15,061 bases of DNA from SHLQ01 sp051011575 (GTDB lineage Bacteria; Actinomycetota; Acidimicrobiia; Acidimicrobiales; SHLQ01), in contig JBPCTR010000081.1 in NCBI GenBank assembly GCA_051011575.1, positions 1 through 15,061 of the forward strand. The letters are read 5' to 3'. The position numbers and the translations under genes were made by a program. Each line of letters starts with the position of its first letter. Positions within the stretch are counted from its first letter, which is position 1. The notes beneath the pieces are model-generated. The model worked only from the letters and a program-made list of their open reading frames with translations, was not told where the DNA came from and did no database searches. Shown here piece by piece: positions 1 through 6,493 of this stretch.

Positions 1-1011
1 CTGCTGCAGGGCCCGGTGACCTACGAGGAGATGCGCCACTACGCCGACGTCGCCCCCTCTCCCCACAGCCGCATCGGCCACGCCATCTTCCCGAAGGCGA
101 TCGTGGGTGAAACCTCCTGGCTCACCGAACTCGAGAAGCGGGTGAACGCCACGCTCGCTCACCTTCCCATGCTGCGAATCACCGGCATGAAGGACGTGCC
201 CATGACCACCAAGGCGTTCCTGGCCAAGTGGGACGACATGTGGCCGAACGCCACGAAGCTCGATCTCCCCCGCGCCGGCCATTTCTGGCAGGAGGACGAA
301 CCCGAATCTGCCGCCACCGCCATCATCGCTGCCTACTCCACCACTTCTTCTGACCGCAACCAACCCACCCAGCCCCGAAAGGCGCCAACCATGTCCAACA
401 ACAGCTTGTTGATCACCCTTGCCCAGCCCAACCCCGAAGAGGTCGAGACCTTCCACTCCTACGTGCAGGCCTCGACCGATCTCGCCCTCGATGCAGGCGC
501 CGAGGTCTCGTCCCGCTTCGGCGTGCGTCACATCCATGGCGACGCCCCGGCGGTGATATTCGGTCTGGCCACGTTCCCCAACGCCTCGGCCGTGTCCGAC
601 GTGTTCGACAGCGACGAATACCAGGCATTGGTACCGGCACGAGAGGCCAGCCTCGATGCCGTGAACGCCTACGTCGTCGACGAACCCGCGCTCACAGAAC
701 TGCCCGACCTCGATGGCGACGCCGTTTACCTGGTCACGGTCGCCGCGCCCAACCCGGACAACAAGGCCGATCTCGCGACCTATCAGCAGATCGTGGGTCC
801 GCTTTCGGCAAGGCACGGTGCGATGCCTGTTGCGCAGCTTCCGGTCGCCGGTCAGCCGGTTGGTGACACTCCGGCCGCCTTCGTGGCGATCGCCCAGTTC
901 CCTTCCGCCGATGCGGTGCAGGAATTCTTCGACGACGAGGACTACCAGGCCGTGGTCGACGTTCGCGACCGCGCCCTCCGCTCGCTCAACCTCTACGTCA
1001 GCTCGAACTGA
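1..1011 (+). CDS. Alpha/beta-hydrolase (haloalkane dehalogenase-like) C-terminus in frame with tandem DUF1330-like domains; 5' partial
   Basis: The frame is open from base 1, so the true start lies upstream and the GTG at 16 need not be it. The first ~110 codons resemble the C-terminal end of a class I haloalkane dehalogenase or related epoxide hydrolase. The GMKD motif at 184-195 supplies the likely acid (Asp codon 193-195), and AGHFWQED at 274-297 supplies the catalytic His (codon 280-282). The nucleophile region is outside the window. Known family members end about 15-20 residues after this His, which falls near 345-351. Here the frame continues through a Pro/Gln/Thr/Ser-rich linker into a separate-looking protein that begins at ATG 391. 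Either this is a true fusion, or a one-base change removed the hydrolase stop: a TGA at 351-353 lies one base out of frame. The family of the hydrolase part is fairly clear; its substrate is unknown. Confidence 0.6.
   Translation: MLQGPVTYEEMRHYADVAPSPHSRIGHAIFPKAIVGETSWLTELEKRVNATLAHLPMLRITGMKDVPMTTKAFLAKWDDMWPNATKLDLPRAGHFWQEDEPESAATAIIAAYSTTSSDRNQPTQPRKAPTMSNNSLLITLAQPNPEEVETFHSYVQASTDLALDAGAEVSSRFGVRHIHGDAPAVIFGLATFPNASAVSDVFDSDEYQALVPAREASLDAVNAYVVDEPALTELPDLDGDAVYLVTVAAPNPDNKADLATYQQIVGPLSARHGAMPVAQLPVAGQPVGDTPAAFVAIAQFPSADAVQEFFDDEDYQAVVDVRDRALRSLNLYVSSN
377..382 (+). promoter_or_regulatory. Internal Shine-Dalgarno GAAAGG for the ATG at 391
   Basis: GAAAGG ends eight bases before ATG 391, inside the longer open frame. 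The next gene has a similar site (AAGGA at 1029-1033, before ATG 1041). A good ribosome site here argues that the DUF1330-like protein is translated independently, at least in part. Confidence 0.5.
391..1011 (+). CDS. Tandem DUF1330-like (dimeric alpha/beta barrel) protein, internal start
   Basis: This is the likely stand-alone product (206 aa) inside the longer open frame, chosen for the Shine-Dalgarno site at 377-382 and the change in domain character. It holds two related copies of a ~90-residue ferredoxin-like domain of the DUF1330/YCII/EthD type. Each copy starts with a hydrophobic strand followed by a PNP motif (AQPNPEE; AAPNPDN) and ends with an FP-x9-D-x-(E/D)YQA block and a closing N-x-YV. 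DUF1330 and its relatives are small cytoplasmic alpha/beta-barrel proteins of mostly unknown function. No catalytic residues can be assigned. It is followed 29 bp later by the SRPBCC gene and probably cotranscribed with it. I am fairly sure of the domain type and unsure whether the protein is made alone, fused to the hydrolase, or both. Confidence 0.6.
   Translation: MSNNSLLITLAQPNPEEVETFHSYVQASTDLALDAGAEVSSRFGVRHIHGDAPAVIFGLATFPNASAVSDVFDSDEYQALVPAREASLDAVNAYVVDEPALTELPDLDGDAVYLVTVAAPNPDNKADLATYQQIVGPLSARHGAMPVAQLPVAGQPVGDTPAAFVAIAQFPSADAVQEFFDDEDYQAVVDVRDRALRSLNLYVSSN
403..1008 (+). repeat. Internal tandem domain duplication (two DUF1330-like copies)
   Basis: Copy 1 spans about 403-678 and copy 2 about 721-1008. 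They align at the protein level at both ends, for example DSDEYQALVPAREASLDAV against DDEDYQAVVDVRDRALRSL. The DNA has diverged, so the duplication is old. Two fused copies could form within one chain the barrel that single-domain relatives build as a dimer; that is inference. Confidence 0.65.
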
Positions 1012-1040
1012 CCGCAACTCGCCAAAGAAAGGAAACAGCC

Positions 1041-1508
1041 ATGACCATCAACGCAACGACCAGCCGCACCATCAACGCCCCGCAGGAGGTGGTGTGGGCG
1101 ATACTCGATGACTTCCCCCGTATTTCGGCGTGGAGCGCCGGCATCAAGAACAGCTATACGACCGGCGATGACGCCAAGGAAACCGGCGTAGGTGCCGAAC
1201 GCCGCTGCGAACTCGGAGGCAAGAAGATCCTCGACGAACGAATCGCTGCCTACACGCCGGGCGAGAGCATGACCATCCACGTCTGGAACGTGGAGGGCCT
1301 GCCCCTCAAGTCAACGAAGGCTTCGTTCTCCCTGCGGTCGACCGGCAACGGCACCACCGAAGCCACGATCAACGCCGAGGTGGAACCCAAGATCCCAGGT
1401 TTCATGCAGGCGATCATGCGGCCCGTGCTCTCGAAGGGAATCGCCAAGAACTTCAGCGGCCTGCTCGATGAGCTCGCCGCCGAAGCCGAGGCCCGCGTCA
1501 CGGTGTGA
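1041..1508 (+). CDS. SRPBCC-family protein (polyketide cyclase/dehydrase-like)
   Basis: A 155-residue protein with the layout of the START/Bet v1-like SRPBCC fold: an N-terminal strand with the phrase INAPQEVVWAILDDFPRISAW (a common 'AP.E.VW.ll.D...w..W' signature, about residues 13-33), central beta-strands, and a long C-terminal helix (about 118-150) that would close the hydrophobic pocket. Such proteins bind or transform hydrophobic ligands; a specific reaction cannot be assigned. The start is supported by AAGGA at 1029-1033, seven bases before the ATG. It follows the DUF1330-like gene by 29 bp and is likely in its operon. Its last 11 bases overlap the 3' end of the opposing cysteine hydrolase gene. 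The family call is confident; the function is open. Confidence 0.85.
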   Translation: MTINATTSRTINAPQEVVWAILDDFPRISAWSAGIKNSYTTGDDAKETGVGAERRCELGGKKILDERIAAYTPGESMTIHVWNVEGLPLKSTKASFSLRSTGNGTTEATINAEVEPKIPGFMQAIMRPVLSKGIAKNFSGLLDELAAEAEARVTV

Positions 1509-2127
1509 GATATGCGAGCGTCTCGGCTTCGGACACGACGTCGGCGTACTTGGCGTCGAGATCGAACAGGTTCGCCTCGTGCACACCCTGATCTCTGTCG
1601 CCGACGGCCTCCCGTACGACGATCGGCACAAAACCGTGCTGGCAGGCATCGAGCGCCGTGGCCCGTACGCAACCACTCGTCGACACACCGGCGTGAATGA
1701 GCGTGTCGATGCCCAACGATGTGAGTGTCGAGGCGAGCGACGTTCCGAAGAACGCCGACGCGTATTGCTTGGTGATCACGATCTCACCGTCGAGCGGCGC
1801 AAGACCAGGCCCCGGCTCTGCCAGGGGATTCCCCTCGACGAAGCACTTGAGGGCGTCGACCTTGCGGAAGAACACGCCACCGTTGGCGCCACCGGGTTGG
1901 TACTCGACTCGCGTGTGGACGATCGGTATGCCAGCAACTCGGGACGCCTCCAACAGGCGCACCGACGACGCCCGCGCATCCTCGACTCCGGCGTACAACG
2001 GCGAGCCCTCATCGAGGTAGGCATGGCAGAAGTCGATGACCACGAGCGCCGGCCGATCTCCGAACCCAAGCCGCTTCGCGAAGCCTGCGGCCTTGTAGTC
2101 GCTGTCGAGTTCGGCGGGCTCACTCAT
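1498..2127 (-). CDS. Isochorismatase-family cysteine amidohydrolase, N-carbamoylsarcosine amidase/maleamate amidase-like
   Basis: A 209-residue cytoplasmic cysteine hydrolase. The family triad is visible: Asp32 (VVIDFCHAY), Lys120 (ITKQYASAFFGT) and Cys153 (GVSTSGCVRATA, including the usual segment before the cysteine). The N-terminal block (AAGFAKRLGFG, then AYLDEGSPLYAGV) resembles N-carbamoylsarcosine amidohydrolase and maleamate amidohydrolase (NicF type) more than nicotinamidase. Those enzymes release ammonia, and CO2 in the first case, from a carbamoyl or amide group. The ATG lies inside the 3' end of the upstream CaiB/BaiF gene (8-bp overlap), so translation is probably coupled. An N-carbamoyl amidase would fit chemically with the HyuAB pair further along, since N-methylhydantoinase makes N-carbamoylsarcosine, but that link is inference. 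The family and triad are certain; the substrate is not. Confidence 0.88.
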   Translation of the reverse strand: MSEPAELDSDYKAAGFAKRLGFGDRPALVVIDFCHAYLDEGSPLYAGVEDARASSVRLLEASRVAGIPIVHTRVEYQPGGANGGVFFRKVDALKCFVEGNPLAEPGPGLAPLDGEIVITKQYASAFFGTSLASTLTSLGIDTLIHAGVSTSGCVRATALDACQHGFVPIVVREAVGDRDQGVHEANLFDLDAKYADVVSEAETLAYLTP

Positions 2128-3328
2128 CAGCTGCCTGCACGATCCCCTGATCGACCAGTTTGTCGATGGCGTCCTCGTCGAGATTGAGGATGTCCTTCAA
2201 GACCTCCACGTTGTGTTCGCCGAGGCGCGGCCCCGACCAGCGCACCTCGCCGGGCGTGTCCGAGAGCTTCGGTACCACGTTCTGCATCGGGATCTCGCCG
2301 AAATCGTGGCTGTCGATCCATTTGATCGAGTCGCGGGCGGCGAAGTGCTCGTCGGCGAGCATCTCGGGAGCGCGGTACATCCGACTGTTCGGAACACCGT
2401 TCTCCCTGAGGAGCACCTCCAGCTCGTCGCTCGTGAAGTCGATCGACCATTCGGCGATCAGATCGTCGAGTTCGGTCTGGTTCTCGCCCCGGGCGAGGTG
2501 GGTGGCGTACCGCGGGTCAGTCCCAAGCTCCGGTCGACCCATCGCCTCTGCGAGCCGGCGCCACACCGTGTCCTGATTGCCCGAGATCAGATGCAGGCCG
2601 TTGCCCTTCGTCGGGTAGATGTTGGCCGGTGCGATGTTCGGGATCAGTGACCCTGTGCGTTCCCGAATGAACCCCGCAACGTGGTACTCGGTCAGCAGCG
2701 ATTCCATGACCGCCAGCACCGACTCGTAGAGCGCAGCATCGATGACTTGGCCCTTCCCGGTTCGTTCCCGGGCGTGGATGGCGCTGAGCGTGCCGATCGT
2801 GGCGAACATCGCCGTGAGGGTGTCGCCGATGCTGATGCTCGTGCGACTCGGTGGACGCTCGGGGTCGCCGGTCGTGTACCGAATGCCGCCCACCGCTTCG
2901 CCGATCGCGCCGAAACCCGGCTGCGCGGAATTCGGCCCGAACTGTCCCCAACCGCTCACCCGCGTGATGACGAGGCGGGGGTTGATCGTGTGCAGCGTTT
3001 CCGGGCTGAGCCCCCAACGTTCCAGCGTGCCCGGCCGGAAGTTCTCGACCAGGACGTCGGCTTCCTTGACGAGCAGGCGAATCAGCTCCTGGCCCGCAAC
3101 CTCCCGAAGATTGACCGTCACCGACTTCTTGCCACGGCCCACGACCGGCCACCAGAGCGACCGTCCTTCGGCGATCTCCTGCCCCCAATCGCGCATCGGA
3201 TCGCCCTTGCCCGGCGGCTCGATCTTGATCACCTCGGCACCATGATCGGCGAGCTGCTGCCCACAGAAGGGCCCGGCGAGCAGGGTCCCCATTTCGATGA
3301 CGCGGATGTCGCTGAGAGCTCCAGGCAT
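2120..3328 (-). CDS. CaiB/BaiF (family III) CoA-transferase
   Basis: A 402-residue enzyme of the family III CoA-transferases, which move CoA between carboxylic acids through an aspartyl-CoA thioester. It starts with the usual LSDIRVIEMGTLLAGPF block. It then shows GAEVIKIEPPGKGDPMR (about 30-46), VENFRPGTLERWGL (94-107), SGWGQFGP (125-132), and the catalytic Asp169 in SIGDTLTAM, ahead of RTGKGQVIDAALYE. The C-terminus carries the PKLSDTPGEVRW-type segment. The length is typical. I chose ATG 3328, not the frame's upstream starts, because family homology begins there; the extra 82 upstream codons are antisense to the lyase gene. No Shine-Dalgarno site precedes it, and a TACTCT hexamer ends five bases before the ATG, so a leaderless message is possible. 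It overlaps the amidohydrolase gene by 8 bp. The acid substrate is unknown. Confidence 0.92.
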   Translation of the reverse strand: MPGALSDIRVIEMGTLLAGPFCGQQLADHGAEVIKIEPPGKGDPMRDWGQEIAEGRSLWWPVVGRGKKSVTVNLREVAGQELIRLLVKEADVLVENFRPGTLERWGLSPETLHTINPRLVITRVSGWGQFGPNSAQPGFGAIGEAVGGIRYTTGDPERPPSRTSISIGDTLTAMFATIGTLSAIHARERTGKGQVIDAALYESVLAVMESLLTEYHVAGFIRERTGSLIPNIAPANIYPTKGNGLHLISGNQDTVWRRLAEAMGRPELGTDPRYATHLARGENQTELDDLIAEWSIDFTSDELEVLLRENGVPNSRMYRAPEMLADEHFAARDSIKWIDSHDFGEIPMQNVVPKLSDTPGEVRWSGPRLGEHNVEVLKDILNLDEDAIDKLVDQGIVQAADE

Positions 3329-3333
3329 GGTCA

Positions 3334-3343
3334 AGAGTATGCT
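3334..3343. promoter_or_regulatory. Candidate bidirectional promoter core with overlapping -10 hexamers
   Basis: Only 25 bp separate the ATG codons of the divergent CaiB/BaiF (3328) and lyase (3354) genes, and neither has a Shine-Dalgarno site. AGAGTATGCT reads TATGCT on the plus strand (3338-3343) and TACTCT on the minus strand (3339-3334); both fit TANNNT. The minus hexamer sits at -11 to -6 from its ATG, where a leaderless promoter would place it. The plus hexamer ends 10 bases before its ATG. Any -35 elements would lie inside the opposite coding sequence. Confidence 0.35.
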
Positions 3344-3353
3344 CGCCAATCGA

Positions 3354-4253
3354 ATGACCAAGCACGTCCAGATCGTAGAAGTGTCCCCGCGAGACGGGCT
3401 ACAAGCGGACCCAGCCGATCTCTCCACCGACCAGAAGGTCGACCTGATCACCCGACTCATCGAGGCCGGGCACACCCGTATCGAAGCGGCGAGTTTCGTG
3501 AGCCCGGCGGCGGTTCCCAAGATGGCCGACGGCGATGCGGTCATGGCCGCTGTCCCCCGGCCCGACCACGTCACCTACAGCGCGCTCGCCTTCAACCAAC
3601 GCGGTGTCGATCGGGCGATCGCGGCCGGTGTCGGCGAGGTCACCGGTGTCGTGGTGGCCTCCGAGACGTTCTCCCAGAAAAACCAGAATGCGTCCATCGC
3701 CGAGTCGATCGATCGCTGGCGCATGGTCGGCGCCGACGCCCGCGCCGCGGGCCTCCGCACGTCGGTCACCGTCGCCTCCGCGTTCGGATGCCCGTTCGAA
3801 GGCCGGGTCGATCCCACCGTCGTCGTCGACATCGCCTCCCAGCTCGCCGACACACAACCCGACGAGCTCGCACTCGCCGACACCATCGGTGTCGCCGTGC
3901 CCACCAACGTCGCCGACCTGTTCCGCGTCGTCATCGACGTTGCCCCCGACCCGACGTTGCGGGGCCACTTCCACAACACTCGCAACACAGCGCTCGCCAA
4001 CATCGCCGCCGCGCTCGACGTGGGCGTCCGCACGTTCGACACCAGCCTCGGCGGCGTGGGTGGCTGTCCGTTCGCGCCGCGCGCGACAGGAAACGTGCCG
4101 ACCGAGGACGTCGCCTACATGCTCGAGGAGATGGGGTACACAACCGGGCTCGACCTCGACCGGCTGATCCAGTCGACGTCGTGGCTCGAAGAGGTCCTCC
4201 AGCACTCCACGCCCGGACTGGTCGCCAAGGCCGGAGGATTTCCGACTCCATGA
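3354..4253 (+). CDS. Hydroxymethylglutaryl-CoA lyase-family enzyme (DRE-TIM metallolyase)
   Basis: A 299-residue DRE-TIM barrel lyase. HMG-CoA lyase cleaves HMG-CoA to acetyl-CoA and acetoacetate; relatives cleave other 3-hydroxyacyl-CoAs such as citramalyl-CoA. Seen here: EVSPRDGLQ (Arg13 and Asp14, catalytic base and metal region), EAASFVSP (44-51), ADTIGVAVP (175-183), the metal-binding pair His205/His207 in GHFHNTRN, and the mobile-loop Cys238 in GGVGGCPFAP. All key residues are present. The usual Asp after the second His is Asn208, a variation I recall from bacterial lyase-like proteins. I chose ATG 3354 because family homology begins at once; ATG 3339 is possible. The gene ends in an ATGA overlap with the CoxL-like gene, so the two are probably coupled. 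In this setting it could cleave the acyl-CoA made by a nearby CoA-transferase (inference). Confidence 0.9.
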   Translation: MTKHVQIVEVSPRDGLQADPADLSTDQKVDLITRLIEAGHTRIEAASFVSPAAVPKMADGDAVMAAVPRPDHVTYSALAFNQRGVDRAIAAGVGEVTGVVVASETFSQKNQNASIAESIDRWRMVGADARAAGLRTSVTVASAFGCPFEGRVDPTVVVDIASQLADTQPDELALADTIGVAVPTNVADLFRVVIDVAPDPTLRGHFHNTRNTALANIAAALDVGVRTFDTSLGGVGGCPFAPRATGNVPTEDVAYMLEEMGYTTGLDLDRLIQSTSWLEEVLQHSTPGLVAKAGGFPTP

Positions 4254-6493
4254 GCGTCATCGGCGCCCGAGTGCAGCGGGTCGAAGACGACCGCTTCTTG
4301 CGGGGTGACGGTCGGTACGTGGCCAACATCGCCCCCGACGATGCCGTAGAGGTGGTGTTCGTGCGCTCGACGCTGGCCCACGGCGAGCTGCTCGAGGTCG
4401 ATTTCTCCGAGGCGATTGACATGCCCGGCGTGCTCGCCGTCGTCGACAACGAGGCGCTCGGCGCCAATCCGATGCCCGGGCCCGAAGACGGCTTGCCCCG
4501 CCCGGTGCTCGCCGTCGACCGCGTGCGTCATGTCGGTGAACCCATCGTGGCGATCGTCGCCGAGACTCGTGCCGCGGCCGTCGACGCCGCCGAGATGGTG
4601 GTCATCGACTACGAGCCCTTGGACGCTGTCATCGGGCCGCGCGCCGCCGCGCAACAGCCAACGCTTCTGTACGACAACCTTGCGAACAACACGCTGCCAC
4701 CGATGATTCCGGCCGCTCCGGTACCCGATTTCTCCGAGTGCGAGGTGGTGATCGAAGCCGAGATCACGAACTCGCGTATGTACGGCGCACCGATCGAAGC
4801 TCGGGTCGCAGCCGCACACTGGCACCATGACGACACGCTCACATGCTGGTCATCGACCCAGGGCGCGATTCCGGCGCGGTTCATGCTCGCGGCCACGAGC
4901 GGCCTGGCGCAGGAGGATGTCCGGGTGATCGTGCCCGACCTCGGCGGTGGGTTCGGAGCAAAGGTCGGCCCGGCTCGCGAAGAGTGCAGCCTGGGCCACC
5001 TGTCCCGGATCGTCGGCCGGCCGGTGCTGTGGGAGGAAACCCGCACGGAGAGCATGCAGGCCATGTGCCACGGTCGGGCGCAGAGTCACACGATCAGGCT
5101 GGGCGGCACCCGCGACGGCCACATCACGCACTACCACCTGCACAACATCGTCGACGCCGGCTACACCCCCACGGGAGCCGGCTTCCTACCGATGCTCACG
5201 AGCATGGTGGCCCACGGTTGTTACGACATCGACAATGTCGCGTACACGTTCGACTCGGTCGTCACGAATACGTCGACGATCAACGCGTTCCGCGGCGCGG
5301 GTCGTCCCGAGGCCATCGCCACGATCGAACGCTCGGTCGACCTCTTCGCCGCCGAGATCGGCATGGACCCGGTCGCGGTGCGCACGCGGAACTTCATTCC
5401 GCCCGACGCCTTTCCCTTCGCCACGAAGACCGGGTCCACCTACGACTCGGGCAACTTCGCCGAGGGGCTCCGTCTCGCCACGGAGTTGGCCGGATACGAC
5501 GAGCTTCGCCGCGAGCAGGCCGCTCTCCGCGCCTCCGGCTCGACCACCCTTCTCGGCATCGGCGTGGCGTCGTTCATCGAGGTCACTGCGCCCGCTCCGG
5601 GCCCGCAATCGGAGTACGGATCGGTCACACTCACGAGCGACGGCCGCTTCCAGATCGACGTCGGTTCCACCCCGATGGGCCAGGGCACCGAGACGACGGT
5701 CGGCATGCTGGCGGCCGATCAGCTCGGCGTGCCCCTCGACCACATCACGGTTCGCACCGGGGACACGGCCTTTCTGCCCCGCGGTGGCATCACCGCCGGT
5801 TCACGCACAACCCAGGTGCTCGGCCCGACCGTCGTCGATGCCGCGGCGAAGATGGTCGACGCGGCGCGAGAAGTTGCCGCCACGGTCCTCGAGGCGTCAC
5901 CTGGCGACGTCGTGTACGACGTCGATGGTCATCATTTCCATGTGTCGGGAACTCCGTCGATCACCGTCGAGTGGCCCGCCATCGCTTCCGCCTCGGAGGA
6001 GCCCCTGAACACCGTCGGCGACTTCGCACAAGAGGCCCCCACATATCCATCTGGCACGAACATCGCCGTCGTCGAGGTCGACACGGTCACCGGCATGGTC
6101 GACCTTCTCCGGATCATCGCCGCCGACGACGCCGGCAAGATCATCAACCCGATGCTCGCCGAGGGCCAGATCCATGGCGGCCTCGGCGCCGGGATCGCGC
6201 AGGCGCTCTACGAGGAGATCGTGTACGACGAGGACGGCAACCTCCTCACGTCGAACTTCGCGGACTATGCCGTCGTCTCGACAACCGAGGTTCCCATGTT
6301 CGAGACGACGCATTACGAGACACCGTCTCCCAACAACCCCCTTGGCGTGAAAGGCATCGGCGAGTCGGGCACGATCGGCTCGACCGTTGCGATTCAGAAC
6401 GCGGTGCTCGACGCGATCCGCCATCTCGGCGTGAAGCACCTCGACATGCCGATGACCCCCCACAAGATCTGGGCAGCGCTCAAAGAGAGCTGA
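4250..6493 (+). CDS. Xanthine dehydrogenase-family molybdopterin-binding large subunit (CoxL-like)
   Basis: A 747-residue molybdenum hydroxylase large subunit. It has an N-terminal a/b hammerhead domain (about 1-130, starting with IGARVQRVEDDRFLRGDGRY) and two molybdopterin-binding domains. Signatures: DLGGGFGAK (230-238), AFRGAGR (346-352), GQG with Gln478, and GVKGIGES with the catalytic Glu705. AFRGAGR is like the AYRGAGR of form II CoxL-type enzymes, not the AYRCSFR of true aerobic CO dehydrogenase, so CO oxidation is unlikely. Such enzymes usually hydroxylate N-heterocycles or aldehydes with water as the oxygen source. They need a 2Fe-2S subunit and usually an FAD subunit; neither gene is in the window. 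The start at ATG 4250 overlaps the lyase stop (ATGA), with GGAGGA at 4233-4238. The frame is open far upstream, but that part is antisense or another frame of other genes. The 3' end overlaps the opposing gene by 14 bp. Confidence 0.92.
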   Translation: MSVIGARVQRVEDDRFLRGDGRYVANIAPDDAVEVVFVRSTLAHGELLEVDFSEAIDMPGVLAVVDNEALGANPMPGPEDGLPRPVLAVDRVRHVGEPIVAIVAETRAAAVDAAEMVVIDYEPLDAVIGPRAAAQQPTLLYDNLANNTLPPMIPAAPVPDFSECEVVIEAEITNSRMYGAPIEARVAAAHWHHDDTLTCWSSTQGAIPARFMLAATSGLAQEDVRVIVPDLGGGFGAKVGPAREECSLGHLSRIVGRPVLWEETRTESMQAMCHGRAQSHTIRLGGTRDGHITHYHLHNIVDAGYTPTGAGFLPMLTSMVAHGCYDIDNVAYTFDSVVTNTSTINAFRGAGRPEAIATIERSVDLFAAEIGMDPVAVRTRNFIPPDAFPFATKTGSTYDSGNFAEGLRLATELAGYDELRREQAALRASGSTTLLGIGVASFIEVTAPAPGPQSEYGSVTLTSDGRFQIDVGSTPMGQGTETTVGMLAADQLGVPLDHITVRTGDTAFLPRGGITAGSRTTQVLGPTVVDAAAKMVDAAREVAATVLEASPGDVVYDVDGHHFHVSGTPSITVEWPAIASASEEPLNTVGDFAQEAPTYPSGTNIAVVEVDTVTGMVDLLRIIAADDAGKIINPMLAEGQIHGGLGAGIAQALYEEIVYDEDGNLLTSNFADYAVVSTTEVPMFETTHYETPSPNNPLGVKGIGESGTIGSTVAIQNAVLDAIRHLGVKHLDMPMTPHKIWAALKES

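Noticed and set aside
2681..4249. Upstream extension of the CoxL-like frame (1270-codon open frame starting at 2681)
   Set aside because: The added part is antisense to the CaiB/BaiF gene and an alternate frame of the lyase gene, is Arg/His-rich, and shows no family match. Homology starts at 4250.
4250..6493. Aerobic CO dehydrogenase (form I CoxL)
   Set aside because: The active-site loop is AFRGAGR, not AYRCSFR, and the coxM and coxS genes are absent.
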